Shown: piece after piece, positions 42,013-50,766 of the stretch
Layout: each line of letters starts with the position of its first letter
Numbering within the stretch: the stretch's first letter is position 1
Assembly (NCBI RefSeq): GCF_014023125.1
Contig: NZ_CP048914.1
Coordinates: forward strand, 1-64,000
Direction: 5' to 3'
DNA from: Candidatus Xianfuyuplasma coldseepsis
GTDB lineage: Bacteria > Bacillota_I > Bacilli_A > Izemoplasmatales > Izemoplasmataceae
DNA: 64,000 nucleotides
The notes under the pieces: model-generated
The model's database searches: none
What the model saw: the letters and a program-made list of their open reading frames with translations, nothing else
Told to the model about the DNA's origin: nothing
Made by a program: the position numbers and the translations under genes

Positions 42013-43206
42013 TTATTCGCCAGCGATTCCGGATTTATCAATACTTTCAATAAAGTATCGTTGCACAAATCCGTACATGATGACGAGGGGAATAATTGAC
42101 AATATTGTACCGGCAAAGGATTTTGCTTCGGTAAAGTCAACCTCGGTATAATCACTACCAACACTGTAGTCGGCCACCGCTCCCCACTGGGCTTGTAAGT
42201 TTTGCAAGTTCATCGGTATCGTTTTGATATAACCATCCAAATACGCATTGGATAAGAACAATTCATTCCAGTTTACTGCGAATCCATAGGTTAGGGCAAT
42301 AACAAATGCCGGCAATGCCATCGGAATCGCAATCTTGACGAATATATTGAAGCTGTTCGCACCATCCAAGAAGGCACTTTCCTCAATTTGAGCCGGAATC
42401 ATGCGGAAGAATTGGAAGAAAATCAAGATGAAGAATGTTGCTTGAACACCTTGTCCAAAAAATGCCGGTAACCAGAGGGCTAATATCGTTCCACGGATAC
42501 CCAAGTTGGTATAAATCAACCACCGTGGGATGAACAATAACATCTTCGGTAAGATGTAAATCAAAATCATCATCGCAAAGATAAATCCTTTTCCTTTGAA
42601 TGAGAAACGAGCTAAACCGTAGCCAATGAAGGCGCTACTGATGACGGTTACCAAGGTTGTCGTTCCTGCCAAGTAAATACTATTGACATAACTTACAGGT
42701 AAGATCATGACAAAGGCGACAAACAATACCGTTACACCTAAAATCTTTCCAGGTTCTTTGGTGTATATACTACCAAACAATGTTACCGTAATCGGTAAGG
42801 TAATAAAGAAGAAAAACTTACGTAATTCAACGCCTACTGGAGCTTCTAATGCCGTTAATTCCAGTAATTCTTCTGGTGTCGCATTAATCGCTTGGAAGGT
42901 TTCACTCACCACTTGATAATACGGTATGTGTAGTTTTAATCCCCGTAAACTAAACAAATAGTTGTTCCAATAGATTTTTGATGGAATCCAGAGAATCGTA
43001 CTATCCACCAAATCGGTATTGGACATCAAACTGATCATAAACATATAGAAAATCGGATAGATAAAGACAAAGGAGAATGTAATACTTAGGAAATAGATAA
43101 TGATGTAATACAATAATCCTTTCCGACCTCCACTACCTAGTAAACGTGCTCGATAGGACGGCCAATGCGTCCGCATATGTTTCATAAATGATTGCCATCT
43201 ATTCAT
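42013..43206 (-). CDS. MalG-type sugar ABC permease with extra internal segment
   Basis: The 397-residue protein is a carbohydrate ABC permease of the MalG type. The EAA loop, which contacts the ATPase, is near residues 305-325 (EESAFLDGANSFNIF then KIAIP). MalG-type proteins are usually about 280 residues. Here about 110 residues with two extra hydrophobic segments (FFFFITLPITVTLFGSIY and KILGVTVLFVAFVMILP) lie between the first helix and the core. Part of this block (near residues 110-145) looks like a second, degenerate EAA-loop-plus-helix. It is the last gene of the operon and starts 2 bp after the MalF-type gene. Substrate is inferred as alpha-glucan oligosaccharide from context. Confidence 0.88.
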   Translation of the reverse strand: MNRWQSFMKHMRTHWPSYRARLLGSGGRKGLLYYIIIYFLSITFSFVFIYPIFYMFMISLMSNTDLVDSTILWIPSKIYWNNYLFSLRGLKLHIPYYQVVSETFQAINATPEELLELTALEAPVGVELRKFFFFITLPITVTLFGSIYTKEPGKILGVTVLFVAFVMILPVSYVNSIYLAGTTTLVTVISSAFIGYGLARFSFKGKGFIFAMMILIYILPKMLLFIPRWLIYTNLGIRGTILALWLPAFFGQGVQATFFILIFFQFFRMIPAQIEESAFLDGANSFNIFVKIAIPMALPAFVIALTYGFAVNWNELFLSNAYLDGYIKTIPMNLQNLQAQWGAVADYSVGSDYTEVDFTEAKSFAGTILSIIPLVIMYGFVQRYFIESIDKSGIAGE

Positions 43207-43208
43207 GA

Positions 43209-44255
43209 TTACGCCCTACCTTTCTGTGGTTTTTGACGGGCAATGAAATAGAGTACTGTAATGACCACTATTTGGACAAAGCTATAGATTAGTGCCATCG
43301 CACTAGCGTATCCTTCACGCCTTGATCCGTCTCGATTGGAACTCAGGATAATACCGTTGATTGGATTCCCATCGAAGTTTGCCAAGAAGACCACAATAAA
43401 GATAATCGATACGGTAATCGCTGGTCGAATAATCGGTAATGTGATTTTCCAGAAAATACTCCACGCATTTGCCCCATCAATACTCGCTGCTTCGTACAAG
43501 CTGCGATCGATTTTTTGTAGCATTGCTAAGAAGATTAGGATCGGAACACCGGTATACCACAGAATTTCCACAATGTACGCAAACATCTCAATGAAGATTG
43601 ATACCATACTTCGTGGAACAATCGTTGTGATGATATCAAGAACAAAGAAACTAATCTCAATATCCATTCCCCCGTAATCACTCATATTTTGCAACAATTC
43701 ACCATTTAAAATGATGATTGGCAAGAAGAATATCATCCGGAAGAATCCTTTTCCTTTGATGCTTTGGTTTAATAACATCGCTATAATAATCGCAAGTGTA
43801 ATAATGACAGGGGTGTATAACAATACACGGACAACGAAATTTTGGACTTCAATCACAAAGTCGATATCTTCAAATAGAATCCGACGATAATTGTCAAAAT
43901 TCACCCATGCGTATTCATACTCACCCTGATTTAAGAATACATTGTTAAAACTCATAAATACAATTTGTCCAAACGGGTACAACACCAATCCGACAAACCC
44001 AATAATCCACGGCAAGACAAAGAGATAACCTGTATGTGCTTTTCGTTGGGCCATTGTCACCCTTGAGGACGATAACTTTTTCTGTTTTGTGCTTTCTCCT
44101 GTATAAGGATGTTTTTCTTGATACGTTTGCATCAGCTTTTTAAAGGGATAGGAAACACCAAAGATGATGTAATCCATACCTTTGAAATACACCGATACCA
44201 CTGCAGTTGCGGCTCGCTTAATCGCGTCACCGACTCGACGGAGGAATTGTTTCAT
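43209..44255 (-). CDS. MalF-type sugar ABC permease (second pair)
   Basis: The 348-residue protein is an ABC sugar permease with the EAA loop YEAASIDGANAWSIFWKITLP near its C-terminal third. It has an N-terminal extension of about 85 mostly charged residues before the first membrane helix (LFVLPWIIGFVGLVLYPFG). It has an extra stretch between the second and third core helices, making it longer than the MalF-type partner at 49864. The start overlaps the DUF5696 stop as ATGA, and the MalG-type partner follows after 2 bp. Together they form the second permease pair of this operon. The substrate is unproven. Confidence 0.9.
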   Translation of the reverse strand: MKQFLRRVGDAIKRAATAVVSVYFKGMDYIIFGVSYPFKKLMQTYQEKHPYTGESTKQKKLSSSRVTMAQRKAHTGYLFVLPWIIGFVGLVLYPFGQIVFMSFNNVFLNQGEYEYAWVNFDNYRRILFEDIDFVIEVQNFVVRVLLYTPVIITLAIIIAMLLNQSIKGKGFFRMIFFLPIIILNGELLQNMSDYGGMDIEISFFVLDIITTIVPRSMVSIFIEMFAYIVEILWYTGVPILIFLAMLQKIDRSLYEAASIDGANAWSIFWKITLPIIRPAITVSIIFIVVFLANFDGNPINGIILSSNRDGSRREGYASAMALIYSFVQIVVITVLYFIARQKPQKGRA

Positions 44256-46558
44256 GATCCCACCACATAACTGGATGCCTCAATCGTCAGTGTATCCACG
44301 GTGACATCCGTTGTATTGTAATTCAATATAATGTAGGTTCCATCCGCATAATCAACACGAACAACACCGGTATCTAAGAAGGTGTGGTCAACCATTTCAT
44401 TATCAATGGTAGCTGTTAATCCTTCATCGATAAAATCATAGTAGGTTGCAATCCGTGATTCTAAGACATCATACTCACTGATATAGATATTGCTAGAGTT
44501 CGTATGTTTTAAATCATAGGTAGAACCACCGGTTAATACATACGATGGGAATACCCCAAACTCGACCATTCGCATTAACGAATACGTTTCATCAGAGATG
44601 AAGTTTAAATACGGAGAATACATATCCACATAGCCACCAATAACCAACTGTAGGAATGGTATGGAAGCGGCTGATATTTGATAATCACTCGATGATATCG
44701 GTGCATCATAATAGGTATCCATATAGCCATACAAATAGGCATCTGGGTTGTATAATCCTGTTGTTATACCTTGATTATTGAATTGCGCTAGTACATTTTG
44801 CACATCGGTCATATTCCGTGATGAATAGACAACACCGCGATCATGACTCGTATAAATAGAGCGATCAAAACCATTGAAGGAAACGCCATCAATACCATAC
44901 TTGGTCAAATCCTCAATATCATTCTCAGCGAACTCGGAATAATACTCGGTATCATTGACGAGATGCGCAAAGAACATCCGTGTTAATTCAATATGATAGA
45001 TGTTGCGTTTACTCAACGTTTGCGCGTGTTGTTTTGAAAAATCATCATAACTGCGGACATAATCCAAATAGTAACTAAAATCAATATTATGGTCGTCCAT
45101 GTAGGCTATCATTTCACGGAAGTCGTTACGGCCACCAAGAGCACGATAGACATCAAATCGATAGCCCCATTCGTCTTTATTAAATGTTTTGAGTGATAAA
45201 ACTAGATCACTATAACCATCTTGTTGCATCACTTTTACCATATCCGTAATTTCTTGATAGGTAGTTATTTCTTTGGTTTTCAAGCGTAAAATACCTTCAA
45301 TGATTTCCGCACCAATCACATCCACATGCGTTGGTGTCCCGGCAAAGGTTTTCCGTCTTGAAGGTCCTAATTGTGAGCTTTCTAGTAAATCTTGTTGGTA
45401 CCGTTTGGCGACCCCAACATAACTCGCTTCTGCTCCACTTAGGAACGTATATCGCGTTGTCACGTCATAATCATTGACATCATCTTGGAACGAAATCCGA
45501 TACTGATCTTCATTGGTTCTAGATTGATATTGTTCGTAACTTTGACGATAACGGAAACTAAAATAGGTGTTGTAATAATCATTGATAACACCGGTAGATT
45601 TAAAGTTTAGTACCGCATAGTTAGCCCCTTGTTCATTTACTACATAGAATCCGGTATTATCGACATCATGAATCATCGCATAAAGGGGCATCGTCACTCG
45701 TGCTGGAGCTTTGGTACTGATCGTACGTTGTGGTGTAACGTTGGACATATAACCCGGGTCGGATCCATAGACATTTAAGCTAAACGATGCTTTTTCAAGC
45801 GGAGCACTGTCCAGTGTGATTAGGGCCCCACTTCCATCCGGTATAATCACGTATCCATCGGTTTCCTGCTTCGTCGATCCAAAGTATGGGAAGAGGACAA
45901 TATTCCGTAGAATATAGTATTGTTCTTGCGAGTTCCATATTTTTTCGTTGTACTCAATGACGGAATCCGCGGGTACATTAACCAATACTTGATCGTCTTC
46001 AATCGTTACATAGAGATCAAACTTGATTTTTAAGAACTCATGATTAAAATCAATCGCCGCTTTGAAACCATTGGTTTGTGAAGTAATCGTAGCCTCAGCA
46101 ACATCGATGTCTTCCCCTAAATCATTGGCTAATGTATCTAAGAACGACACACTTGTTGGGGTTGTTTCTTTGTATAAATCAATCGTTACACCCGATTTTA
46201 TCGGATTGACAACAGCCGCTGCCTTACCTGCAAAGGAATCACTGTAATTATAGGATGAATACACATATCCATTTTCTTTGACACGTACAGCAATCGCTAA
46301 CGTTTCTTCTTCTAAATACAGTTCTAACGCTTCATTTTCGGCCATTTTGTCAAACGATGCCGGAATGAATTCCAGATATGTCTTCTCAATTTTATCCGGT
46401 TCTTCTATATACACGTTTGAATCGTAGGTTATATCACTTAGCTGATTGCCAAGTGCAAGATCATAATTAAGTTCTTCTTTAGCAACAATATCCGCGACGC
46501 TGATGATCATGAAGAATACTGCGGGGAGCAGTAATAGAGCAATTAATTTTTTCATCAT
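44252..46558 (-). CDS. DUF5696 family exported protein
   Basis: The 768-residue protein starts with a signal peptide (KLIALLLLPAVFFMIISV) and matches the DUF5696 family, large exported proteins found in Firmicute sugar-transport clusters beside ABC permeases and Yip1-type proteins. Visible features are a beta-rich N-terminal half (about 30-380) and a barrel-like C-terminal half. The latter has alternating strands and helices, including GRNDFREMIAYMDDH, GIDGVSFNGFDRS-type and VFPSYVLTGGS-type segments, which recalls glycoside-hydrolase TIM barrels. No activity is known, so hydrolase function is only a suggestion. It overlaps its neighbours by 4 bp on both sides (ATGA), showing tight translational coupling. 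The ATG pair at 46558/46555 leaves the start uncertain by one codon. Confidence 0.82.
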   Translation of the reverse strand: MMKKLIALLLLPAVFFMIISVADIVAKEELNYDLALGNQLSDITYDSNVYIEEPDKIEKTYLEFIPASFDKMAENEALELYLEEETLAIAVRVKENGYVYSSYNYSDSFAGKAAAVVNPIKSGVTIDLYKETTPTSVSFLDTLANDLGEDIDVAEATITSQTNGFKAAIDFNHEFLKIKFDLYVTIEDDQVLVNVPADSVIEYNEKIWNSQEQYYILRNIVLFPYFGSTKQETDGYVIIPDGSGALITLDSAPLEKASFSLNVYGSDPGYMSNVTPQRTISTKAPARVTMPLYAMIHDVDNTGFYVVNEQGANYAVLNFKSTGVINDYYNTYFSFRYRQSYEQYQSRTNEDQYRISFQDDVNDYDVTTRYTFLSGAEASYVGVAKRYQQDLLESSQLGPSRRKTFAGTPTHVDVIGAEIIEGILRLKTKEITTYQEITDMVKVMQQDGYSDLVLSLKTFNKDEWGYRFDVYRALGGRNDFREMIAYMDDHNIDFSYYLDYVRSYDDFSKQHAQTLSKRNIYHIELTRMFFAHLVNDTEYYSEFAENDIEDLTKYGIDGVSFNGFDRSIYTSHDRGVVYSSRNMTDVQNVLAQFNNQGITTGLYNPDAYLYGYMDTYYDAPISSSDYQISAASIPFLQLVIGGYVDMYSPYLNFISDETYSLMRMVEFGVFPSYVLTGGSTYDLKHTNSSNIYISEYDVLESRIATYYDFIDEGLTATIDNEMVDHTFLDTGVVRVDYADGTYIILNYNTTDVTVDTLTIEASSYVVGS

Positions 46559-48984
46559 CGTTCCAACAACTCCCTTGAAATCTCGAGAGAAACCCGAAAG
46601 ATTTGTGAATTTAATGAATAGATTACAAAGAGGAAAATACCCATAATCAACATCGTAAACATGCTGACAAAGATAACACTAAATGTTTCTCCTACTTCAT
46701 AATTGTGAATTTCTTTAATCATAAAGAAGAAATAAATCGTTACCCAAATAAAGGTAAAGGTCAATGGCACACTATAAAATACCATTTCTTGATAGGTTAA
46801 TACATTGCTTAATACCGTGACAACTGGCACCACCAACAACAGTGGTGTAAAACTCATTGCCGTTGCCACAAAGACATTTTTAAACGATCCTTCCCCATCA
46901 CGAATCAAACAGACAAAGTAGTTCGCTACGACCCATAATGTGAGAATCAATCCTAAAATAATCAATCGATACAAGACATTAATATTAGGATCAGCTAAGA
47001 AGATATCATTGGTTACTTCAATATAAAAGACATACAATGCAGCTAATAAGATGTAAACAACGCCAGCCGTCTTGACACTAACACGGTTGTGTCGTTTGAT
47101 TTCATAATAACCATCCAGTGGATGTTTAATGAAAGTTGGAATATAACTTAGTTCATCAATCACTGACACATTTTTTCGCAGATTGCGATACCATGTTTCG
47201 AGTCCTTTGGTATAATGATATTTCTTGTTCAGCAACCGTAAGAACCATCGAACAATCATCAGTAACAACAACCCGAGTATGACGGTATCCAAATGTTGTT
47301 CCATCCAGTCTTGACGAACTTGCCAATACGTATCACTAATACCCTCGTTATAGGCTGCTAAGCTGTACTCGCGCAGCGCTCCTTCATAATCGTCCTGACG
47401 AACCAATGCATTTCCGAGACCTTCATGGGCAATATCAAATACGGTCGCATATTTTAAACTATACGTCCAGAGTTCTTTGGCGAGATCTTCATCACCATCC
47501 TGATAAGCTTGTAACGCACTGTGTATGGCATTGGTAAATTCTGTTGGTTCATATACTTGTAATAAACGGTTTCCACTATCGACTATAAACAAGCGATCAT
47601 TGGAATCCGCAGCAATGGACTTCGGCAAGGCCAGTAACCCAGCACGATCGACACCACGATCGGCTACATTAAAGGTAAAAATAAGTTCCCCATTTGCCGA
47701 GTATTCCGTAACCCAACCATACTCTTCAACAATAAAGACATTGCCGTAATTACCAACCCATAAATCCGTTGCTCCAGGGAATCCTGGGGCATCACTGTTA
47801 AAGTAGTTGGTACCCGATACGTTGAATTTTTTAATAACTTGTTCTTCTAACGTTGAGGTTACGGTATAGACAAATCCTTTTTCATCGATTGCAACACTAC
47901 TGATGTAATCGATGTAAATATCGGAATCTTCCCGTAATTCTTCTTTTTGAACTTCGGTTAATAACAACGAACGAATTTGATCAATCAACGGCGTTCTCAG
48001 TGGATTTCCACCAAAGAATGTCATAAACTCACCATCTTCATTCAACATGATCAATCCATTGGAACTCCGAGCTCCAACGATATACATATTGCCGCGTTTA
48101 TCGACAACAAGGCGTTGTGGTGCAAACGTATACCCGATTTCATCCTCACTACCTTGGAAAACGGGGGCACTCGGTTTGGATATGACTTGAATCGGTTCAA
48201 TTGTTTCGGCTAGTACCGACAACTTATACACCGTTGTTTCGTCATAATCCGCCGTTGTCCACGCAAATACTTTACCAAACATTTCTTCGGTTAATGTTTT
48301 TTGGAAGACGAGTTCATCGGTAGCGATATCGACAAAGCCTATAATATCATTATTGGAAGAACTCTTACCGAGTTTTTCAATATAGTATACCGCTTCTCCA
48401 ATTGGTTCATCGGTATCGGCGTCGGCAAGATATACCAAATCGCCATCACTGAGTGTTAGATTATCATTGGTTGCGCCACTTTGATCGGTGTCTGCAAACC
48501 ACAGACTGTAATCACTTTCGAGTAAGTCACGATTTAACACAACTTCACGATCAAAGATGTACACGACAGCACTAAAACTATCGGCAACATAGACTTTGTC
48601 TTCGGTGACGTACACACTATTGACAGCAAAGAATGGATCGATACCTGCTTCATCGTTCCCATCGTATTCCAGTTCATCAATATAGTTTAATTGATTATCA
48701 AAAATAAACACTTTCTCATGCCCGCTATCGGTCATATACACATAATCCTCATGATCGATATAGACATATTCTAAGTTCCGGAATGGTTCCCCATCAATCT
48801 CGCTAATGGAAATACTTGGTGTATACGAGTCCGAGGTTTTAATCCATCCGTTTTCATTATCGGTTGTCCACGTATTGAACGGTGTAGCTGTTGCAAATAC
48901 GCTCGTTGTCGCACTGATGAGCACTAACAGTACAACAACCCCAAACATCATCATCGTCGCGATGGATAATAATTTCTTTTTCAT
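46555..48984 (-). CDS. NHL-propeller / TPR-like / Yip1 membrane protein
   Basis: The 809-residue protein has a signal peptide (residues 1-32), an NHL-type beta-propeller (about 45-480) with blade motifs such as VYVADSFSAVVYIFD, NMYIVGA and LFIVDSGNRLLQVYEP, a short TPR-like helical part (about 490-550), one membrane helix (near 568) and a C-terminal Yip1-type domain of about five helices (about 590-805). A segment at about 145-255 interrupts the propeller. The propeller should face outside the cell and the Yip1 part lies in the membrane. This gene type accompanies DUF5696 and sugar permeases in several Firmicutes, and its role is unknown. A scaffold or sensor of the transport complex is an inference. 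Starts with a TAATG overlap after the MalG-type gene. Confidence 0.83.
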   Translation of the reverse strand: MKKKLLSIATMMMFGVVVLLVLISATTSVFATATPFNTWTTDNENGWIKTSDSYTPSISISEIDGEPFRNLEYVYIDHEDYVYMTDSGHEKVFIFDNQLNYIDELEYDGNDEAGIDPFFAVNSVYVTEDKVYVADSFSAVVYIFDREVVLNRDLLESDYSLWFADTDQSGATNDNLTLSDGDLVYLADADTDEPIGEAVYYIEKLGKSSSNNDIIGFVDIATDELVFQKTLTEEMFGKVFAWTTADYDETTVYKLSVLAETIEPIQVISKPSAPVFQGSEDEIGYTFAPQRLVVDKRGNMYIVGARSSNGLIMLNEDGEFMTFFGGNPLRTPLIDQIRSLLLTEVQKEELREDSDIYIDYISSVAIDEKGFVYTVTSTLEEQVIKKFNVSGTNYFNSDAPGFPGATDLWVGNYGNVFIVEEYGWVTEYSANGELIFTFNVADRGVDRAGLLALPKSIAADSNDRLFIVDSGNRLLQVYEPTEFTNAIHSALQAYQDGDEDLAKELWTYSLKYATVFDIAHEGLGNALVRQDDYEGALREYSLAAYNEGISDTYWQVRQDWMEQHLDTVILGLLLLMIVRWFLRLLNKKYHYTKGLETWYRNLRKNVSVIDELSYIPTFIKHPLDGYYEIKRHNRVSVKTAGVVYILLAALYVFYIEVTNDIFLADPNINVLYRLIILGLILTLWVVANYFVCLIRDGEGSFKNVFVATAMSFTPLLLVVPVVTVLSNVLTYQEMVFYSVPLTFTFIWVTIYFFFMIKEIHNYEVGETFSVIFVSMFTMLIMGIFLFVIYSLNSQIFRVSLEISRELLER

Positions 48985-49859
48985 TATTTAATACCTGATG
49001 TTGCCATCGATGCCATCACTTTGTTTTGCATGATGATAAAAATGAGTAGATTTGGAATAAACATAATCAAGTTGGCGGCAGCACCAATCCCTGCCGTCAC
49101 AACAATGTTTCCTTGTTGACTAATAACTGTGCTCATATAAAATGGTAAATTACGCAAGGCTTCCTGATCGATATAGAGATTTGATCCATCTTGGAAAGCC
49201 CATGACATTTGAAATGCTAAAATCGCCACAGTAACGAGTGCGGGACTGACAAGTGGAATCGCAATATTCCACCAAATTCGCCAGTTTCCGGCCCCATCAA
49301 TTTTGGCTGCTTCGAGTAATTCTTGAGGAACATTTGTGTCCATAAATTGTTTCACTAGGAACAAGCCAACCGGCATTGCTAGTAGTGGTAAAATATGGGC
49401 CCAATAGGTATTGTATATCCCAATGTTAATCAAAATCAAGAATCGTGGAATCGCCACAGCGATTGGGACAAACATCAAACTGTATTGATTGATTTTATTC
49501 AATACATATTTTCCTTTAAATTCCAGTTTACTTAACGCGAATGCTGCTAAACTACTCAACATAATCGACAATACTACAACCGCAATTGTGGTGTAGACAC
49601 TGTTGAAGATGTAGCGGCTAATTGGAATCCCTGATTCTTGAGAAAACGCAATCAATCTCGTAAAGTTTTCCAAGGTCGGATTGCGAACAAAGAAACGAGG
49701 GGGATACATAAAGAGTTCACTAAAGGGCTTAAATGCGTGATTGAATAAGAAGACAATCGGTGAACCCATGAAGATACTCAGGATAATCAAGAAGGCATGA
49801 AAGCCATTTTGGTCTTTGTTATAACGGTCTGGGTTAAACGTTATTCCGCTGCGTGCCAT
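48984..49859 (-). CDS. MalG-type sugar ABC permease (first pair)
   Basis: The 291-residue protein has the normal size of MalG-type permeases and six membrane helices. The EAA loop LLEAAKIDGAGNWRIWWNIAIP lies in its second half, split here as LLEAAKIDGAG then NWRIWWNIAIP. The ATG at 49859 is chosen; a TTG seven codons upstream is inside the GGAGAAAGGG ribosome-binding region. It follows the MalF-type gene by 4 bp and overlaps the NHL/Yip1 gene by one base. It pairs with the 49864 permease to form one translocation channel. No ATP-binding subunit is encoded in the window. Confidence 0.92.
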   Translation of the reverse strand: MARSGITFNPDRYNKDQNGFHAFLIILSIFMGSPIVFLFNHAFKPFSELFMYPPRFFVRNPTLENFTRLIAFSQESGIPISRYIFNSVYTTIAVVVLSIMLSSLAAFALSKLEFKGKYVLNKINQYSLMFVPIAVAIPRFLILINIGIYNTYWAHILPLLAMPVGLFLVKQFMDTNVPQELLEAAKIDGAGNWRIWWNIAIPLVSPALVTVAILAFQMSWAFQDGSNLYIDQEALRNLPFYMSTVISQQGNIVVTAGIGAAANLIMFIPNLLIFIIMQNKVMASMATSGIK

Positions 49860-49863
49860 ACGA

Positions 49864-50766
49864 TCAATCCCTTTCTCCAAAGAGTTTGTATGAAATTTGG
49901 TTAAACATCACTACAATCAACAGCAAAATCACCGTAATTGCTGATGCATACCCCATTTCAAAGCGGGTAAATCCAAAGTCGTTGGCATGGTCGACAATCA
50001 ACCATCCCGCATATTGTGGTGGTGCAGTACCACCGGCTAGCGCTGCTGCAAGCCCTGCACTATTAAAGGTACCGATGATTGCCATAACCGCTCCAAAGAG
50101 CATTTGTGGTTTCATCGATGGAATCGTAATGTAGAAGATTTCTTGCCAACGATTGCGCATTCCATCAATCGCTGCTGCTTCATATAAACTACGATCAATA
50201 TTGAGTACCCCTGCTAACATCGCTAAGAACCCAAGACCCATACTACTCCATAGCGATACAACAATCATGATTGGGAACAACCAATCGGCGTCCTGCATAA
50301 ATTGAATCGGGGTATCAATAATACCAAATACATTCATTAATAAATTGTTTAAATGACCGGTTTCATCCCCACTGAACAAGATGCGCCAGACATTGGCCAT
50401 CATAATCGGGCCAGTGATTGAGGGGGAATAAATAATTACGGCATATATGGTTCGTGCTTTATGTGGTACTTGTGCCAGCATCCATGCCAAGACAAAACTA
50501 AGCATGTATCCAATCGGGCCGACAACAACACTGAATAAAATCGTATTCGATAGCGCTTTTTGTAAGAAGACCGAGTCTCCAGTAAAAATATCAACATAGT
50601 TCTTCAAACCGATAAAAACCGGTGCTTGAATCGTATTAAAATAGGTAAAACTGAGGAACATTGCTACCAAAACGGGTAATGCAATCAAAAGAATGAATAA
50701 TAATGCATAGGGTGCGACAAATGTATACGGCGATTGCAACCATTTTTTAACGCCTTTCTCATTCAT
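49864..50766 (-). CDS. MalF-type sugar ABC permease (first pair)
   Basis: The 300-residue protein is a MalF-type carbohydrate permease with six helices and the EAA loop SLYEAAAIDGMRNRWQEIF followed by YITIP near residues 195-220. Length and layout match classical oligosaccharide transporters. Its start overlaps the end of the 1011-residue solute-binding protein gene by 8 bp. The MalG-type partner follows after 4 bp. It probably takes substrate from one of the two solute-binding proteins encoded upstream. Confidence 0.92.
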   Translation of the reverse strand: MNEKGVKKWLQSPYTFVAPYALLFILLIALPVLVAMFLSFTYFNTIQAPVFIGLKNYVDIFTGDSVFLQKALSNTILFSVVVGPIGYMLSFVLAWMLAQVPHKARTIYAVIIYSPSITGPIMMANVWRILFSGDETGHLNNLLMNVFGIIDTPIQFMQDADWLFPIMIVVSLWSSMGLGFLAMLAGVLNIDRSLYEAAAIDGMRNRWQEIFYITIPSMKPQMLFGAVMAIIGTFNSAGLAAALAGGTAPPQYAGWLIVDHANDFGFTRFEMGYASAITVILLLIVVMFNQISYKLFGERD

